NCBI RefSeq assembly: GCF_024710845.1
Contig: NZ_JANJTZ010000028.1
Span: 1-64,000, forward strand
Direction: 5' to 3'
DNA: 64,000 nt
Source of the DNA: Mesorhizobium sp.
GTDB taxonomy: Bacteria > Pseudomonadota > Alphaproteobacteria > Rhizobiales > Rhizobiaceae
Part shown: positions 1 through 8,369 of the stretch, piece after piece
Position numbering within the stretch: the stretch's first letter is position 1
Layout of the letters: each line of letters starts with the position of its first letter
The notes under the pieces: generated by a model
Told to the model about the DNA's origin: nothing
Database searches by the model: none
Seen by the model: only the letters and a program-made list of their open reading frames with translations
Made by a program: the position numbers and the translations under genes

Positions 1-2
1 CG

Positions 3-110
3 GACGGATGGACGGCCGTGATGCCCTACGGCCTCACCGCCTCGGCACTGACCGTCCTCGCGATGATCGTCACCGGATGGTTCGGAAGGATGGGAGCGCG
101 TCATGTCTAG
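3..110 (+). CDS. C-terminal end of an integral membrane protein (partial)
   Basis: Only the last 35 codons lie in the window and the stop is TAG at 108-110. The visible peptide has one strongly hydrophobic stretch (about residues 8-27 of the fragment) followed by a short basic tail, as at the end of a polytopic transporter. The reading frame is open to the window edge. The family cannot be named from this piece. It is transcribed towards modB, which is on the other strand. Confidence 0.5.
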   Translation, partial: DGWTAVMPYGLTASALTVLAMIVTGWFGRMGARHV

Positions 111-373
111 AGCATTTCCTGTGAACCTTGGGTCACTCTGCCGGAGGACATTTGGCCCAAGGCCGAGGGTTTCGGCGAAGGTCGTGGTGGCGCCACGGCC
201 GAGCCGGAAGCCGAAGGATTTGGGCCAAATGCACCCGGCCCGAAGGGTTTCCCGCTGGCGGGCGCCCGCGGCGTCAGGCGGATTGGGCCGTGCAACCAGC
301 ACGGCCTGCACCGCCTTTCTGGGGGATCGCCTCGCCATCGGAGAAACAGAACCGGCTCAACCTGGTCGGACAT
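111..373. repeat. Intergenic palindromic repeat element
   Basis: This non-coding stretch lies between two converging genes. It contains an 11-bp perfect inverted repeat, ATTTGGCCCAA at 150-160 and TTGGGCCAAAT at 220-230. Between the arms are further GC-rich self-complementary segments such as GGTGGCGCCACGGCC. Open frames on both strands here are low-complexity (Pro, Ser, Gly, Arg rich) and look like chance frames across a repeat. The layout resembles the intergenic palindromic repeats common in Mesorhizobium and relatives. That family assignment is from memory and needs a genome self-comparison. Confidence 0.5.
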
Positions 374-377
374 TGCT

Positions 378-1076
378 CTACGCTTCGATCCGCCGGCTGA
401 TCCGCCGGGCGAGGACTTCCGAAGCGATCAGCGCGATCATGGCAATCGCGATCGATACAATCGTCAGCCGCAAAGCCCCGAGATCGCCGCCCGGCACCTG
501 GGTGAACGTGTAGATCGCCGACGGCAGCGTCTGCGTCTCGCCCGGGATGTTCGAGACGAAGGTGATCGTCGCACCGAACTCGCCCATTGCCTTGGCGAAG
601 GCGAGAATAGCGCCGGCGACGATTCCCGGCAGGATGAGCGGCAGGGTCACGGTCGCGAACACCATCAGCGGGCTGGCGCCCAGCGTGCCGGCCGCCGCCT
701 CGAGCTTCCGGTCCACCGCCTCGATCGACAGCCGGATCGCGCGCACCATCAGCGGAAACGCCATCACGCCGCAGGCGAGTGCCGCGCCCGTCCACCGGAA
801 CGAGAACACCAGGCCGCAGCACTCGTCCAGAAAAGAGCCCACCGGCCCGCGCCGGCCGAAGCTCAGAAGCAGCAGATAGCCGGTGACGACCGGCGGCAGG
901 ATCAGCGGCAGGTGCACCAGCCCGTTGAGCAGCGACTTGCCGACGAATTCGCGCCGCGCCAGCACATGGGCGACGGCGATGCCGATCGGCAGGCTGACCA
1001 GCGTCGCCCAGATCGAGACCTTGATCGAGAGACGGACTGCGACCCACTCCTCCGGACTGAGCTGCAGCCATTCCAT
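378..1076 (-). CDS. modB: Molybdate ABC transporter permease ModB
   Basis: ModB is the inner-membrane channel that passes molybdate delivered by ModA, powered by the ATPase ModC. The 232-aa product has the usual ModB length and about five membrane segments. It carries the cytoplasmic EAA-type loop (EAAAGTLGAS, near residue 126) that docks the ATPase and the typical ModB run GEFGATITFVSNIPGETQT. The ATG lies 16 bases after the modA stop, so the two form an operon. No modC follows: downstream of the stop there is only a repeat and a gene on the opposite strand. Confidence 0.95.
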   Translation of the reverse strand: MEWLQLSPEEWVAVRLSIKVSIWATLVSLPIGIAVAHVLARREFVGKSLLNGLVHLPLILPPVVTGYLLLLSFGRRGPVGSFLDECCGLVFSFRWTGAALACGVMAFPLMVRAIRLSIEAVDRKLEAAAGTLGASPLMVFATVTLPLILPGIVAGAILAFAKAMGEFGATITFVSNIPGETQTLPSAIYTFTQVPGGDLGALRLTIVSIAIAMIALIASEVLARRISRRIEA

Positions 1077-1092
1077 GTGTCGGTTGCCCCCG

Positions 1093-1887
1093 TCAGTTCG
1101 ATGCGACCGGGCTCAATACCGTGAAACCCTGCTCCTCGAAAAGCGCTTTCGCCTTCGCCGACTGCATGCACTTCAGGAAGGCGCCTGCGTCGTCATCCTT
1201 GGCCTCCGACGTGATCGCCGCCGGATAGACGATCGGCTTGTGCGATCCTTCCGGGAACGTGCCGATGATCTTCACCTTCCTGTCGGCCGCGGCGTCCGTC
1301 TTGTAGACGATCCCCAGCGGGGCTTCACCGGTCGACACCAGCGCAAGTGCCGCGCGGACGTTTTCCGCCTGCGCGACCTTTCCTTCCACCGATGCCCACA
1401 CGCCGAGCTTCTCCAGCGCCGCCTTGCCGTATTTGCCGGCGGGAACGGCGTCGACATTCGCCATGGCCAGCCTGCCGTCGCCGATCAGACCCGCAAGATC
1501 GAAGCCATCCTTGATCTCCACGCTCGCGGCGGACTCCGCCGGCGCCACCAGCACGATGCTGTTTCCCAGCAGCTTCACCTCGGTGTCCTTCTGCGTCAGA
1601 TTCTTCTCCGAGAGATAGGCCATCCAGTCGAGGTCGGCGGAAATGAAGATATCGGCGGGCGCGCCGTTCTCGATCTGCTTGGCCAATGCCGAGCTCGCCG
1701 CATAGGAGATCGTCGCCTTTTCGCCGACATCGGCCTCACAGGCCGCGTTGACCGCGTCCAGCGCGTTCTTCAGGCTCGCGGCGGCGAACACCGTCACGGT
1801 GTCCCCAGCCAGCGATGCCGCAGGGGCCAGGCACAGCGCCCCACACAAACCCGCGAAGCCTGCCAGGAAAGAGAGCCGCGATGCCAT
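1093..1887 (-). CDS. modA: Molybdate ABC transporter substrate-binding protein ModA
   Basis: ModA is a periplasmic protein that binds molybdate (and tungstate) and hands it to ModB. The 264-aa precursor starts with a Sec signal peptide of about 27 residues (basic start, hydrophobic core, ASLA cleavage region). The mature part opens with the ModA hallmark VFAAASLKNALD and carries the second ligand-loop motif YAASSALAKQIENGAPADIF. It is first in the modA-modB operon. AT-rich dyad half-sites upstream (1911-1936) could bind ModE, but the match is loose. Confidence 0.96.
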   Translation of the reverse strand: MASRLSFLAGFAGLCGALCLAPAASLAGDTVTVFAAASLKNALDAVNAACEADVGEKATISYAASSALAKQIENGAPADIFISADLDWMAYLSEKNLTQKDTEVKLLGNSIVLVAPAESAASVEIKDGFDLAGLIGDGRLAMANVDAVPAGKYGKAALEKLGVWASVEGKVAQAENVRAALALVSTGEAPLGIVYKTDAAADRKVKIIGTFPEGSHKPIVYPAAITSEAKDDDAGAFLKCMQSAKAKALFEEQGFTVLSPVASN

Positions 1888-1910
1888 GAATATTCCCCCG
1901 ATGTACTGAA

Positions 1911-1936
1911 GCGATATATCCAGTCAAACATAACAC
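1911..1936. promoter_or_regulatory. Possible ModE-like site upstream of modA
   Basis: The segment has two AT-rich halves, CGATATATC at 1912-1920 and AACATAACA at 1927-1935. They are loosely reminiscent of the ModE dyad (CGTTATAT... with inverted partner) and sit 24-49 bases before the modA ATG. The symmetry is imperfect, so this is only a suggestion. Confidence 0.2.
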
Positions 1937-2001
1937 TTGCGACGTGTCCATGCCGCCGGAGAGGATTTCGCCTCGTCGGAGAGGAGGCTCTGGCAGTGCG
2001 T

Positions 2002-2436
2002 CTACGCCTTCTTCTGGGGGCGCCCGGCGGGCCGCGCTGCGACGTTGAGCGCCACGGCGGCGCGGATGAGCGCTATCAGCGCAGCTTCATCGATTTCCTC
2101 GCCTTCGTGAAAATCGATCGCGCGGCGGGTATTGCCGTCAAGGCTGGAATTGAACAGGCCCGCGGGATCTTCCAGTGAGGCGCCCTTGGCGAAGGTCATC
2201 TTCACCGCGTTCTTGTAGGTTTCGCCGGTGCAGATGATCCCGCCGTGCTCCCAGACCGGAACCCCACGCCATTTCCAGGTCTCGACCACATCCGGATCCG
2301 CCTGTTTCACGACGTTCCGGAGCCGCGCAAGCATCTCGCCGCGCCAGTCGCCGAGTTCGTGGATTCTCGCATCGATCAGTTGGGAGGCAGAAGCTCCAGG
2401 CGCGTCTTCCTTCAGGCTGCTCGTCTTGCTGATCAT
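2002..2436 (-). CDS. DUF1801 domain protein
   Basis: This 144-aa protein belongs to the DUF1801 (YdhG/YdeI-like) family, small cytoplasmic proteins of unknown biochemical role. The conserved core is visible as a helical start (RIHELGDWRGEMLARLR), then the strand-turn region ETWKWRGVPVW and NAVKMTFAKGASLEDP. The ATG at 2436 is chosen over upstream in-frame starts because an AGGAAAG ribosome site lies 5 bases before it. It is the last gene of a run on the minus strand after ArsR, SRPBCC, a membrane protein and a second DUF1801 protein. Such ArsR/SRPBCC/DUF1801 groups recur in soil alphaproteobacteria. Confidence 0.8.
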   Translation of the reverse strand: MISKTSSLKEDAPGASASQLIDARIHELGDWRGEMLARLRNVVKQADPDVVETWKWRGVPVWEHGGIICTGETYKNAVKMTFAKGASLEDPAGLFNSSLDGNTRRAIDFHEGEEIDEAALIALIRAAVALNVAARPAGRPQKKA

Positions 2437-2495
2437 GTCGCTTTCCTCGTATCTTTTGCCCGGCGCACTTTGGTCGCTCCGCATCCACGTCCCGC

Positions 2496-2951
2496 CTACA
2501 TCCGCTCGCCGGGCAATCGGCTCGCTTGTTTCACCCAATCCGCGAACTGCGCCTCATCGAGCTGGTCGTCCTCGTGGATGTCGAGATAGCGCACCTCCTT
2601 CTGTTTCGACGTGCCCGGCGGAACGGGATCGAGCGACGCGCCCCGGAAGAACGCCACCTTGATGTAACGGGCAAAGACGTGGAACGACAGGAACCAGCCC
2701 TCGCCCTCGAGCCCGTAGAACGGCGAGTTCCACTTGACCGCCTTCGTGACGCCGGGAACGGTGCCCACGATGATCGCGTCGAGGCGGCGCCCGACAGCGC
2801 TTTTCCAGCCCGGCATGGCCGCGATGTACGCCTGCACGGGCCCGTCGCCATAGCCCTTGGCAATCTGCGGATTGCCGCCCGAGAGAAGCTTCGGCGCGAC
2901 CGCCTTCTTCGATTCGGCTTTCGCCGGCCTGCCATTCGTCCTAGCCGTCAT
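2496..2951 (-). CDS. DUF1801 domain protein (second copy)
   Basis: A 151-aa DUF1801 protein. It has a Lys/Ala-rich leader of about 25 residues, then the family core: PQIAKGYGDGPVQAYIAAMP, a VKWNSPFYG turn, a hydrophobic FLSFHVFARYIKVAFF strand pair and GASLDPVPPG. The start ATG overlaps the stop of the upstream membrane-protein gene by four bases (ATGA), which fixes the start and implies translational coupling. It is only distantly similar to the neighbouring DUF1801 protein, so the pair is not a recent duplication. The function is unknown. Confidence 0.82.
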   Translation of the reverse strand: MTARTNGRPAKAESKKAVAPKLLSGGNPQIAKGYGDGPVQAYIAAMPGWKSAVGRRLDAIIVGTVPGVTKAVKWNSPFYGLEGEGWFLSFHVFARYIKVAFFRGASLDPVPPGTSKQKEVRYLDIHEDDQLDEAQFADWVKQASRLPGERM

Positions 2952-3184
2952 GTCCGGCCCTGCGCCCCGACGCGCCGCGCGCTGCGCCAGCGGGCGGCAT
3001 AGGGGAGCACGAACATGTACAGACCGCTGAACGTCAGCAGGGCGAGCGGGATCAGCGGCATGAAGTAGATCCATTGGGTGGGCTCCACACCGATGCCCAG
3101 GCTGATGAAGATCGCGGCCACGACGACCGTGAAGGCGATCGACAGCCAGCGGTGGATCTGCCGGATCCATGCGTTCCAGTTCAA
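2948..3184 (-). CDS. Small two-helix membrane protein
   Basis: This 78-aa protein has two hydrophobic segments (about residues 14-32 and 38-60) separated by a short EPTQW loop and followed by a basic cytoplasmic tail. The N-terminal RQIHRWLSIAF pattern resembles the first helix of PepSY/transmembrane-helper proteins. It sits between the SRPBCC gene and a DUF1801 gene in an operon and overlaps the latter by four bases. No function can be assigned. It is probably an inner-membrane accessory of the ArsR-controlled operon. Confidence 0.75.
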   Translation of the reverse strand: MNWNAWIRQIHRWLSIAFTVVVAAIFISLGIGVEPTQWIYFMPLIPLALLTFSGLYMFVLPYAARWRSARRVGAQGRT

Positions 3185-3226
3185 TGTGACCTCCTGTGAA
3201 GACCAAGAAGCTGATCGGGCGACGCG

Positions 3227-3637
3227 TCAGTCCATCCGCGCCAGGACCTCGGCCAGCCCATCGAAGAACCTCGGCCACCCGGCCTTGGCGCCGCGGAAAT
3301 AGGGCTGCTGGTCCGGCCGGAACCCCGACTGCTCCATGCGCAGGCGGGTCCCGGCGCCGGTGGAAACGAGCGTCCAGGTGACGACGCTCCTCAGGTCCTT
3401 GGTGTCCCACGTGTAGGACAGCGTCCTGTTCGGATCGACGGTGCGGACTTCGCAGTCGACGCCGCCCCAGTCCGCGCTCAGGCTGAAGCGGTGGCCTTGC
3501 TTCGGCTGGAAATCGTTCTTCATCAGCCACTCCTCGATCAGGTGCGGTTGCGTCAGAGCGCGCCAGATCTTCTCCGCCGCGAAGGGCAGCTCGCGCTCGA
3601 CGACGACGGAGAGCGTTTCGGTCGCGGCTCCTGTCAT
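3227..3637 (-). CDS. SRPBCC (AHSA1/START-like) domain protein
   Basis: A 136-aa SRPBCC-fold protein of the Aha1 C-terminal type (activator of Hsp90 ATPase homologue 1-like), a fold that makes a deep hydrophobic ligand pocket. Family signs are the opening strand VVERELPFAAEKIWRALT, the LIEEWLM helix and the terminal helix GWPRFFDGLAEVLARMD. Its start overlaps the stop of the ArsR gene by one base (TGATG), so it is coupled to that regulator. ArsR-SRPBCC pairs are very common, but the ligand is not known. Confidence 0.88.
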   Translation of the reverse strand: MTGAATETLSVVVERELPFAAEKIWRALTQPHLIEEWLMKNDFQPKQGHRFSLSADWGGVDCEVRTVDPNRTLSYTWDTKDLRSVVTWTLVSTGAGTRLRMEQSGFRPDQQPYFRGAKAGWPRFFDGLAEVLARMD

Positions 3638-3957
3638 CAGTCCATCCTCTCAAGCAGTTCTTCGAGCTCGTCGAACTTGCCATGCCAGAACCCGGTCATC
3701 TCGCTCGTCCAGTCGGCCAGCGGCGCAAGTGCCTCGTGCCGTGCGCTGTAATGCGTCTGGCGGCCTTCGTGACGGTCGCGCACCAGTCCGGCGCGTTTCA
3801 GCACGCCCAGATGTTTCGAGACGGCCGGCTGCGACACCCCTGCCCGCGCCGTCAGCGCCCCGACCGTCTGGTCTCCGTCCCGGCACAGCCGCTCGAAGAT
3901 GGCCCGCCGCGTCGGATCGGCAAGCGTCCTGAAAAGTACATCCTGGGCGGCCGACAT
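3637..3957 (-). CDS. ArsR-family transcriptional regulator
   Basis: A 106-aa winged-helix repressor. The helix-turn-helix is at about residues 33-60 (VGALTARAGVSQPAVSKHLGVLKRAGLV), followed by the wing RDRHEGRQTHYSAR. There are no clustered cysteines or histidines of the metal-binding subtypes. It is more like the ArsR members that precede SRPBCC genes, where the signal is unknown. It heads a five-gene operon and is expected to repress it through the palindrome at 3977-3998. Confidence 0.9.
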   Translation of the reverse strand: MSAAQDVLFRTLADPTRRAIFERLCRDGDQTVGALTARAGVSQPAVSKHLGVLKRAGLVRDRHEGRQTHYSARHEALAPLADWTSEMTGFWHGKFDELEELLERMD

Positions 3958-3976
3958 CTTCGATCTATAATCCCTT

Positions 3977-3998
3977 GGTTATTGATTATCGTATAACC
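3977..3998. promoter_or_regulatory. Palindromic operator of the ArsR operon
   Basis: GGTTAT-N10-ATAACC with an AT-rich centre lies 19 bases upstream of the arsR ATG and about 110 bases before the divergent VWA gene. Size and position fit autorepression by the ArsR protein encoded next to it. The dyad is seen; the binding partner is inferred. Confidence 0.55.
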
Positions 3999-4108
3999 AG
4001 CGGGATATGCGTTCGTCAACCCGCATCCTGGATCAAACCTGCCGGGTTGCCCTTACGTCAGCATTGCTGGTAACTCCGACCATCCAGATTCGCCTGAAAG
4101 GGGACCTT

Positions 4109-5779
4109 ATGCGATCTCGTTTTGCCCTGGCCGCCGGCCTGATGACGATGACGGCGTGGGCCATGCCGTCCCTTGCAGCCGATCGCGCCATCGTCGTTCT
4201 CGACGCGTCCGGCTCGATGTGGGCGCAGATCGACGGGGTGCCGCGCATCGCGATTGCACGCCAGACCATCAAGGACGTCCTCGCCGGACTGCCGGAAGGT
4301 CTCGAACTCGGTCTCATGGCCTATGGCCATCGCGAAAAAGGCTCCTGCACTGATATCGAGACCCTCGTCGAACCCGCGGCCGACTCGGCGGCCGCGATTT
4401 CGGCAGCCGTCGACAGGATCAATCCCAAGGGCAAGACGCCCTTGTCCGCCGCCGTGATGCGCGCCGCGGAAGAACTGCGCTACACCGAGGAAAAGGCGAC
4501 CGTCATCCTTGTCACCGACGGCATCGAGACCTGCGATTCCGATCCGTGCGCCCTGGCGAATGAGCTCGAAAAGGGCGGCGTCGGCTTCACGGCGCATGTC
4601 GTCGGCTTCGGCCTGACGGAAGAGGAAGGCCGCAAGGTCGCCTGCCTGGCCGAGAATACTGGCGGGATGTACGTCCAGGCCGGAGACGGCAACGCCCTCG
4701 CCGAGGCACTCACGGCGACGGTCGCCCAGGCGTCGCAGCCCGCGGCCGAGCCGGCACCCGCGCCGGCGCCGGCCCCTGAGCCGGCGGTTCCGGAGTTCAA
4801 TTTCGCGCCGGTCGCGATCATGGCCGAAGGCGAAGACCCGCTGCCCGGCAGCGCAGGCAATGCCTGGGAGGTCTATCGCGCCAATGCGGACGGCTCGCGC
4901 GGCGAATACGTCTCGACCGACTATGGGAACAGCTGGAAGACGAACCTGGAGCCCGGCAAATACGTCGTTGTCGCTCGCTATGGCGAGGCAGGCACCGAAC
5001 AGCCCGTCACGATCGAGGCAGGCAAGGTACACGAGCCGCTTTTCGTGCTCAATGCCGGCACGTTGACCGTCCGGCCTCTGGCCATTCCCGGCGGCGAGCC
5101 GGTCGACGGCGCGGCCGTCAATCTGGTCTATCCCGGCGGCGAAACGACCGCCTACGGTCAGGTCACGTTCTTCACGCCGGCGGGAGAACAGAAGCTCAAG
5201 GTCCGCATCGGCGCCGGCGAAGTGACCGACACGGTCGTCGTCAATGCCGGAGACACTGTCACCAGGGATGTCGTCGTAGGTGTCGGCCGCGCGGTGGTCA
5301 ACGCGGCCTACGTGCCTGGCATGAAGGTCGAGGAAGGCGGCCTGTTCGTCGAGATCTTGAAGTCGGCGAAGAAGCTCGACGGGTCGCGCGAGTCTGTCGT
5401 GTCTGCCTACGGTCCGGACAGTGCCCACGAGGTTCCGCCGGGCGACTATGTGCTGCACGCGCGTATCGGCGAAGCCGAGGCCGAAGCTCCCTTCAGCGTC
5501 AAGGTCGGCGAGACCACGGACGTCGAAGTCGTCCTGAACGCCGGCGTGCTCGCGATCTCCGCGCCCGGCGCGCATACCATCGAGATCCTCGGGGCGAAGA
5601 AGGACATCCAGGGCAAGCGCAAGTCGCTCTCCTATTCCTACGGCGAGGAATTCCAGACGACGCTTCCGGCAGGCGATTACGTCGTCGTCGCGCGACAGCA
5701 GAACGACGACGCCGGCAAGGAGGCGGACGCCAGGATAGTCGCGGGCGAGCGGACCGAGACGGCGGTGACGCTGCCCTGA
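4109..5779 (+). CDS. Secreted VWA-domain protein with C-terminal beta-sandwich repeats
   Basis: A 556-aa exported protein. It has a signal peptide (residues 1-24), then a von Willebrand factor A domain with a complete MIDAS metal site: DASGS at 32-36, the threonine in GKTPLS and the aspartate in VTDGIETC. A Pro/Ala linker follows (about 210-230), and then several carboxypeptidase-regulatory-like beta modules with recurring PGxYVVxAR and NAGxL patterns. VWA domains bind protein ligands through Mg2+, so a periplasmic or surface adhesion or scaffold role is likely. The start at 4109 has a GAAAGGGGA ribosome site and gives a clean signal peptide. An earlier in-frame ATG at 4007 does neither. Confidence 0.85.
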   Translation: MRSRFALAAGLMTMTAWAMPSLAADRAIVVLDASGSMWAQIDGVPRIAIARQTIKDVLAGLPEGLELGLMAYGHREKGSCTDIETLVEPAADSAAAISAAVDRINPKGKTPLSAAVMRAAEELRYTEEKATVILVTDGIETCDSDPCALANELEKGGVGFTAHVVGFGLTEEEGRKVACLAENTGGMYVQAGDGNALAEALTATVAQASQPAAEPAPAPAPAPEPAVPEFNFAPVAIMAEGEDPLPGSAGNAWEVYRANADGSRGEYVSTDYGNSWKTNLEPGKYVVVARYGEAGTEQPVTIEAGKVHEPLFVLNAGTLTVRPLAIPGGEPVDGAAVNLVYPGGETTAYGQVTFFTPAGEQKLKVRIGAGEVTDTVVVNAGDTVTRDVVVGVGRAVVNAAYVPGMKVEEGGLFVEILKSAKKLDGSRESVVSAYGPDSAHEVPPGDYVLHARIGEAEAEAPFSVKVGETTDVEVVLNAGVLAISAPGAHTIEILGAKKDIQGKRKSLSYSYGEEFQTTLPAGDYVVVARQQNDDAGKEADARIVAGERTETAVTLP

Positions 5780-5785
5780 CCGCGC

Positions 5786-6667
5786 TCAGGCGAAGCTGGC
5801 GCGGTCCTTCTCCACCAGCCCAGCGATGAAGGCCGACACCGCCTGCACGCGCCTGAGCGGCCTGACGCTCTCGTGGTAGACGAGCCAGTAGGCGCGCCGG
5901 ATCGGCGGCGTGATCGCCAGCGGTACGAGGTCGTCGAAGGCCCGGGCGACGAATGTGTGCAGGATGCCGATCCCGGCGCCCGAGCGCACCGCCGCGGTCT
6001 GTCCGAGCGCCGATGAAATCTGGAAGCCGGCGTTCCACCGCGACCAGATCTCGGTGGCGTAGTCCAGGCTCTGGCTCATCAAGAGGTCGCCGACATAGCC
6101 GACCAACCTGTGCTTCTCGAGGTCTTCCACGCGCGCGGGCGCACCATGCGCGTCGAGATAGGACTTCGACGCATAGAGGCCGAGCGTGTAGTCGACCAGC
6201 TTGGAGGCGACGAGGCGTCCTTCCGTCGGCCGCTCGACGGTGATCGCGATGTCGGCCTCGCGGCGCGACAGCGAGAACGAGCGCGGCACCGGCACGAGCT
6301 GCACCGACAGCGTCGGGTGCCGCTCGGTCAGCTCGCCGAGCCGCGGCGCCAGATAGGCGACGCCGAACCCGTCGGGCGCTCCGATGCGCACCGTGCCCGA
6401 GACGTCGCTGCCCTCGCCGGCGATCTCGGCGCGCGCGGCAATCATCTCGCCTTCCATTCGCTCCGCCACCGCGAGGAAATGCTCCCCCGCCGGTGTCAGT
6501 TCGCTGCCGGTCGTCAACCGTCGGAACAGGCGGGCGTTGAGGCTTTCCTCGAGCGCGGCGACTCGGCGCGAGACGGTCGCGTGGTTCAGCCCCAAACGCT
6601 TGGCCGCGCCGAGAATCTGGCCCGCCCGCGCAACGGCAAGGAAAATGCGCACGTCATCCCAGTTCAT
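5786..6667 (-). CDS. LysR-family transcriptional regulator
   Basis: A 293-aa LysR-type regulator. The N-terminal winged HTH (NWDDVRIFLAVARAG...LNHATVSRRVAALEE, residues 2-50) is followed by a periplasmic-binding-protein-like effector domain. The start ATG at 6667 has a GGGAGGGGA ribosome site five bases before it. The gene is divergent from mmsA across about 140 bases, the classic arrangement for a LysR protein controlling its neighbour, so it may regulate mmsA. The subgroup with MNWDD at the start often controls dehydrogenases. Confidence 0.9.
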   Translation of the reverse strand: MNWDDVRIFLAVARAGQILGAAKRLGLNHATVSRRVAALEESLNARLFRRLTTGSELTPAGEHFLAVAERMEGEMIAARAEIAGEGSDVSGTVRIGAPDGFGVAYLAPRLGELTERHPTLSVQLVPVPRSFSLSRREADIAITVERPTEGRLVASKLVDYTLGLYASKSYLDAHGAPARVEDLEKHRLVGYVGDLLMSQSLDYATEIWSRWNAGFQISSALGQTAAVRSGAGIGILHTFVARAFDDLVPLAITPPIRRAYWLVYHESVRPLRRVQAVSAFIAGLVEKDRASFA

Positions 6668-6810
6668 ATCCCCTCCCGATATGCAGATAATGTAGATCAA
6701 CCATAGTCGCTATTTAGACCACGCACAACGGTTTCGACCCGGCTCGCGTTGCAATCCGGCTTCTCTGCGCCGATGATGGCATCCAGAAAAATCCTTCAGG
6801 GAGTGAAACA

Positions 6811-8307
6811 GTGGCGATCTACGGTCATTTCATCGGCGGCAAGCATGTCGCCTCCACCAGCGGACGCGTTGCGGACGTGCTGCAGCCAATGGACGGCACC
6901 GTGCGCGGTCAGGTCGCGCTCGGCTCGGCGGCCGAACTGCGCGCCGCCGTCGAGAACGCCAAGGCCGCCCAGATCGGCTGGGGCTCGACCAATCCGCAGC
7001 GCCGCGTGCGCGTGCTGATGAAGTTCCTCGAACTGATGGCGCGCGAGAACGACGCGCTGGCCGAACTGCTCGCCCGCGAGCACGGCAAGACCATCGCCGA
7101 CGCCAAGGGCGACATCCAGCGCGGCCTCGAGGTCATCGAGGTCTGCATTGGCGCGCCGCACATGATGAAGGGCGAGTTCACCGACGGTGCCGGCCCCGGC
7201 ATCGACGTCTATTCGATGCGCCAGCCGCTCGGCGTCGTCGCTGGCATCACCCCGTTCAACTTCCCGGCCATGATCCCGCTGTGGAAGATCGGCCCGGCGA
7301 TCGCCTGCGGCAACGCCTTCATCCTCAAGCCGTCGGAGCGCGATCCGGGCGTGCCGATGCGCATCGCCGAGATCTTCCTCGAGGCCGGCCTGCCGGCGGG
7401 CGTGCTCAACGTCGTCAACGGCGACAAGGAAGTGGTCGACGCGATCCTCGACGATCACGACATCAAGGCCGTCGGCTTCGTCGGCTCGACCCCGATCGCG
7501 CAGTACATCTATTCGCGCGCCACGGCCAACGGCAAGCGCGCCCAGTGCTTCGGCGGCGCCAAGAACCACATGATCATCATGCCCGACGCCGACATGGACC
7601 AGACCGTCGACGCGCTGATCGGCGCCGGCTACGGCTCGGCCGGCGAGCGGTGCATGGCGATCTCGGTCGCCGTGCCCGTCGGCAAGGAAACCGCCGACCG
7701 CTTGGTCGAGAAGCTCATCCCGCGCGTCGAAAGCCTCAAGGTCGGCCCCTCGACCGACTCGTCCGCCGATTTCGGCCCGCTGGTCACGCAACAGGCCCTC
7801 GATCGCGTCAAGGGCTACGTCGCCTCGGGCGTCCAGGAAGGCGCCAAGCTCCTCGTCGATGGCCGCGGCTTCAAGATGCAGGGCTACGAAAACGGCTTCT
7901 ACATGGGCGGTTGCCTGTTCGACCACGTCACGCCCGAGATGAAGATCTACAAGGAAGAGATCTTCGGGCCGGTGCTCTCGGTCGTCCGCGCCAACCGCTA
8001 CGAGGACGCGATCAAGCTCGCCAACGACCACGAGATGGGCAACGGCGTGTCGATCTTCACCCGCGACGGCGACGCCGCCCGCGACTTCGCCTCCCGCGTC
8101 CAGGCCGGCATGGTCGGCGTCAACGTGCCGATCCCGGTGCCGATCGCCTACTACACGTTCGGCGGCTGGAAGGCCTCGTCCTTCGGCGACCTCAACCAGC
8201 ACGGCCCGGACGCCTTCCGCTTCTACACCAAGACGAAGACCGTCACCTCGCGCTGGCCCTCGGGCATCAAGGACGGCGCCGACTTCGTTATCCCGACCAT
8301 GAACTAG
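6811..8307 (+). CDS. mmsA: CoA-acylating methylmalonate-semialdehyde dehydrogenase
   Basis: MmsA oxidises methylmalonate semialdehyde (from valine) or malonate semialdehyde (from inositol or beta-alanine) to propionyl-CoA or acetyl-CoA, using NAD+ and CoA. The 498-aa product has the full aldehyde dehydrogenase fold, with the ITPFNFPAMIPLWK motif, the cofactor-loop FVGSTPIAQYIY and the catalytic cysteine C281 in GSAGERCMA. The C-terminal part PIPVPIAYYTFGGWKASSFGD is diagnostic of the CoA-acylating subgroup. The start is GTG with AGGGAG upstream. Downstream lies a decayed copy of its last codons. prpE further on handles the propionate side of the same metabolism. Confidence 0.97.
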   Translation: MAIYGHFIGGKHVASTSGRVADVLQPMDGTVRGQVALGSAAELRAAVENAKAAQIGWGSTNPQRRVRVLMKFLELMARENDALAELLAREHGKTIADAKGDIQRGLEVIEVCIGAPHMMKGEFTDGAGPGIDVYSMRQPLGVVAGITPFNFPAMIPLWKIGPAIACGNAFILKPSERDPGVPMRIAEIFLEAGLPAGVLNVVNGDKEVVDAILDDHDIKAVGFVGSTPIAQYIYSRATANGKRAQCFGGAKNHMIIMPDADMDQTVDALIGAGYGSAGERCMAISVAVPVGKETADRLVEKLIPRVESLKVGPSTDSSADFGPLVTQQALDRVKGYVASGVQEGAKLLVDGRGFKMQGYENGFYMGGCLFDHVTPEMKIYKEEIFGPVLSVVRANRYEDAIKLANDHEMGNGVSIFTRDGDAARDFASRVQAGMVGVNVPIPVPIAYYTFGGWKASSFGDLNQHGPDAFRFYTKTKTVTSRWPSGIKDGADFVIPTMN

Positions 8308-8369
8308 CAACTCGGATTCTGGTCCGCGCGTCCTCGCCTTCGGGCGCGGGCGCGCGGGCTCGCGTGAAG

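Noticed and set aside
103-513. Plus-strand frame of 136 codons across the intergenic repeat
   Set aside because: It runs through the palindromic element and into modB antisense and has no motif.
4058-5575. 505-codon frame antisense to the VWA gene
   Set aside because: Composition is that of a high-GC antisense frame; the plus-strand gene has signal peptide, MIDAS and repeats.
6796-8310. 504-codon frame antisense to mmsA
   Set aside because: It mirrors the codon bias of mmsA (His/Asp/Arg/Val-rich) and has no domain; a shadow of the real gene.
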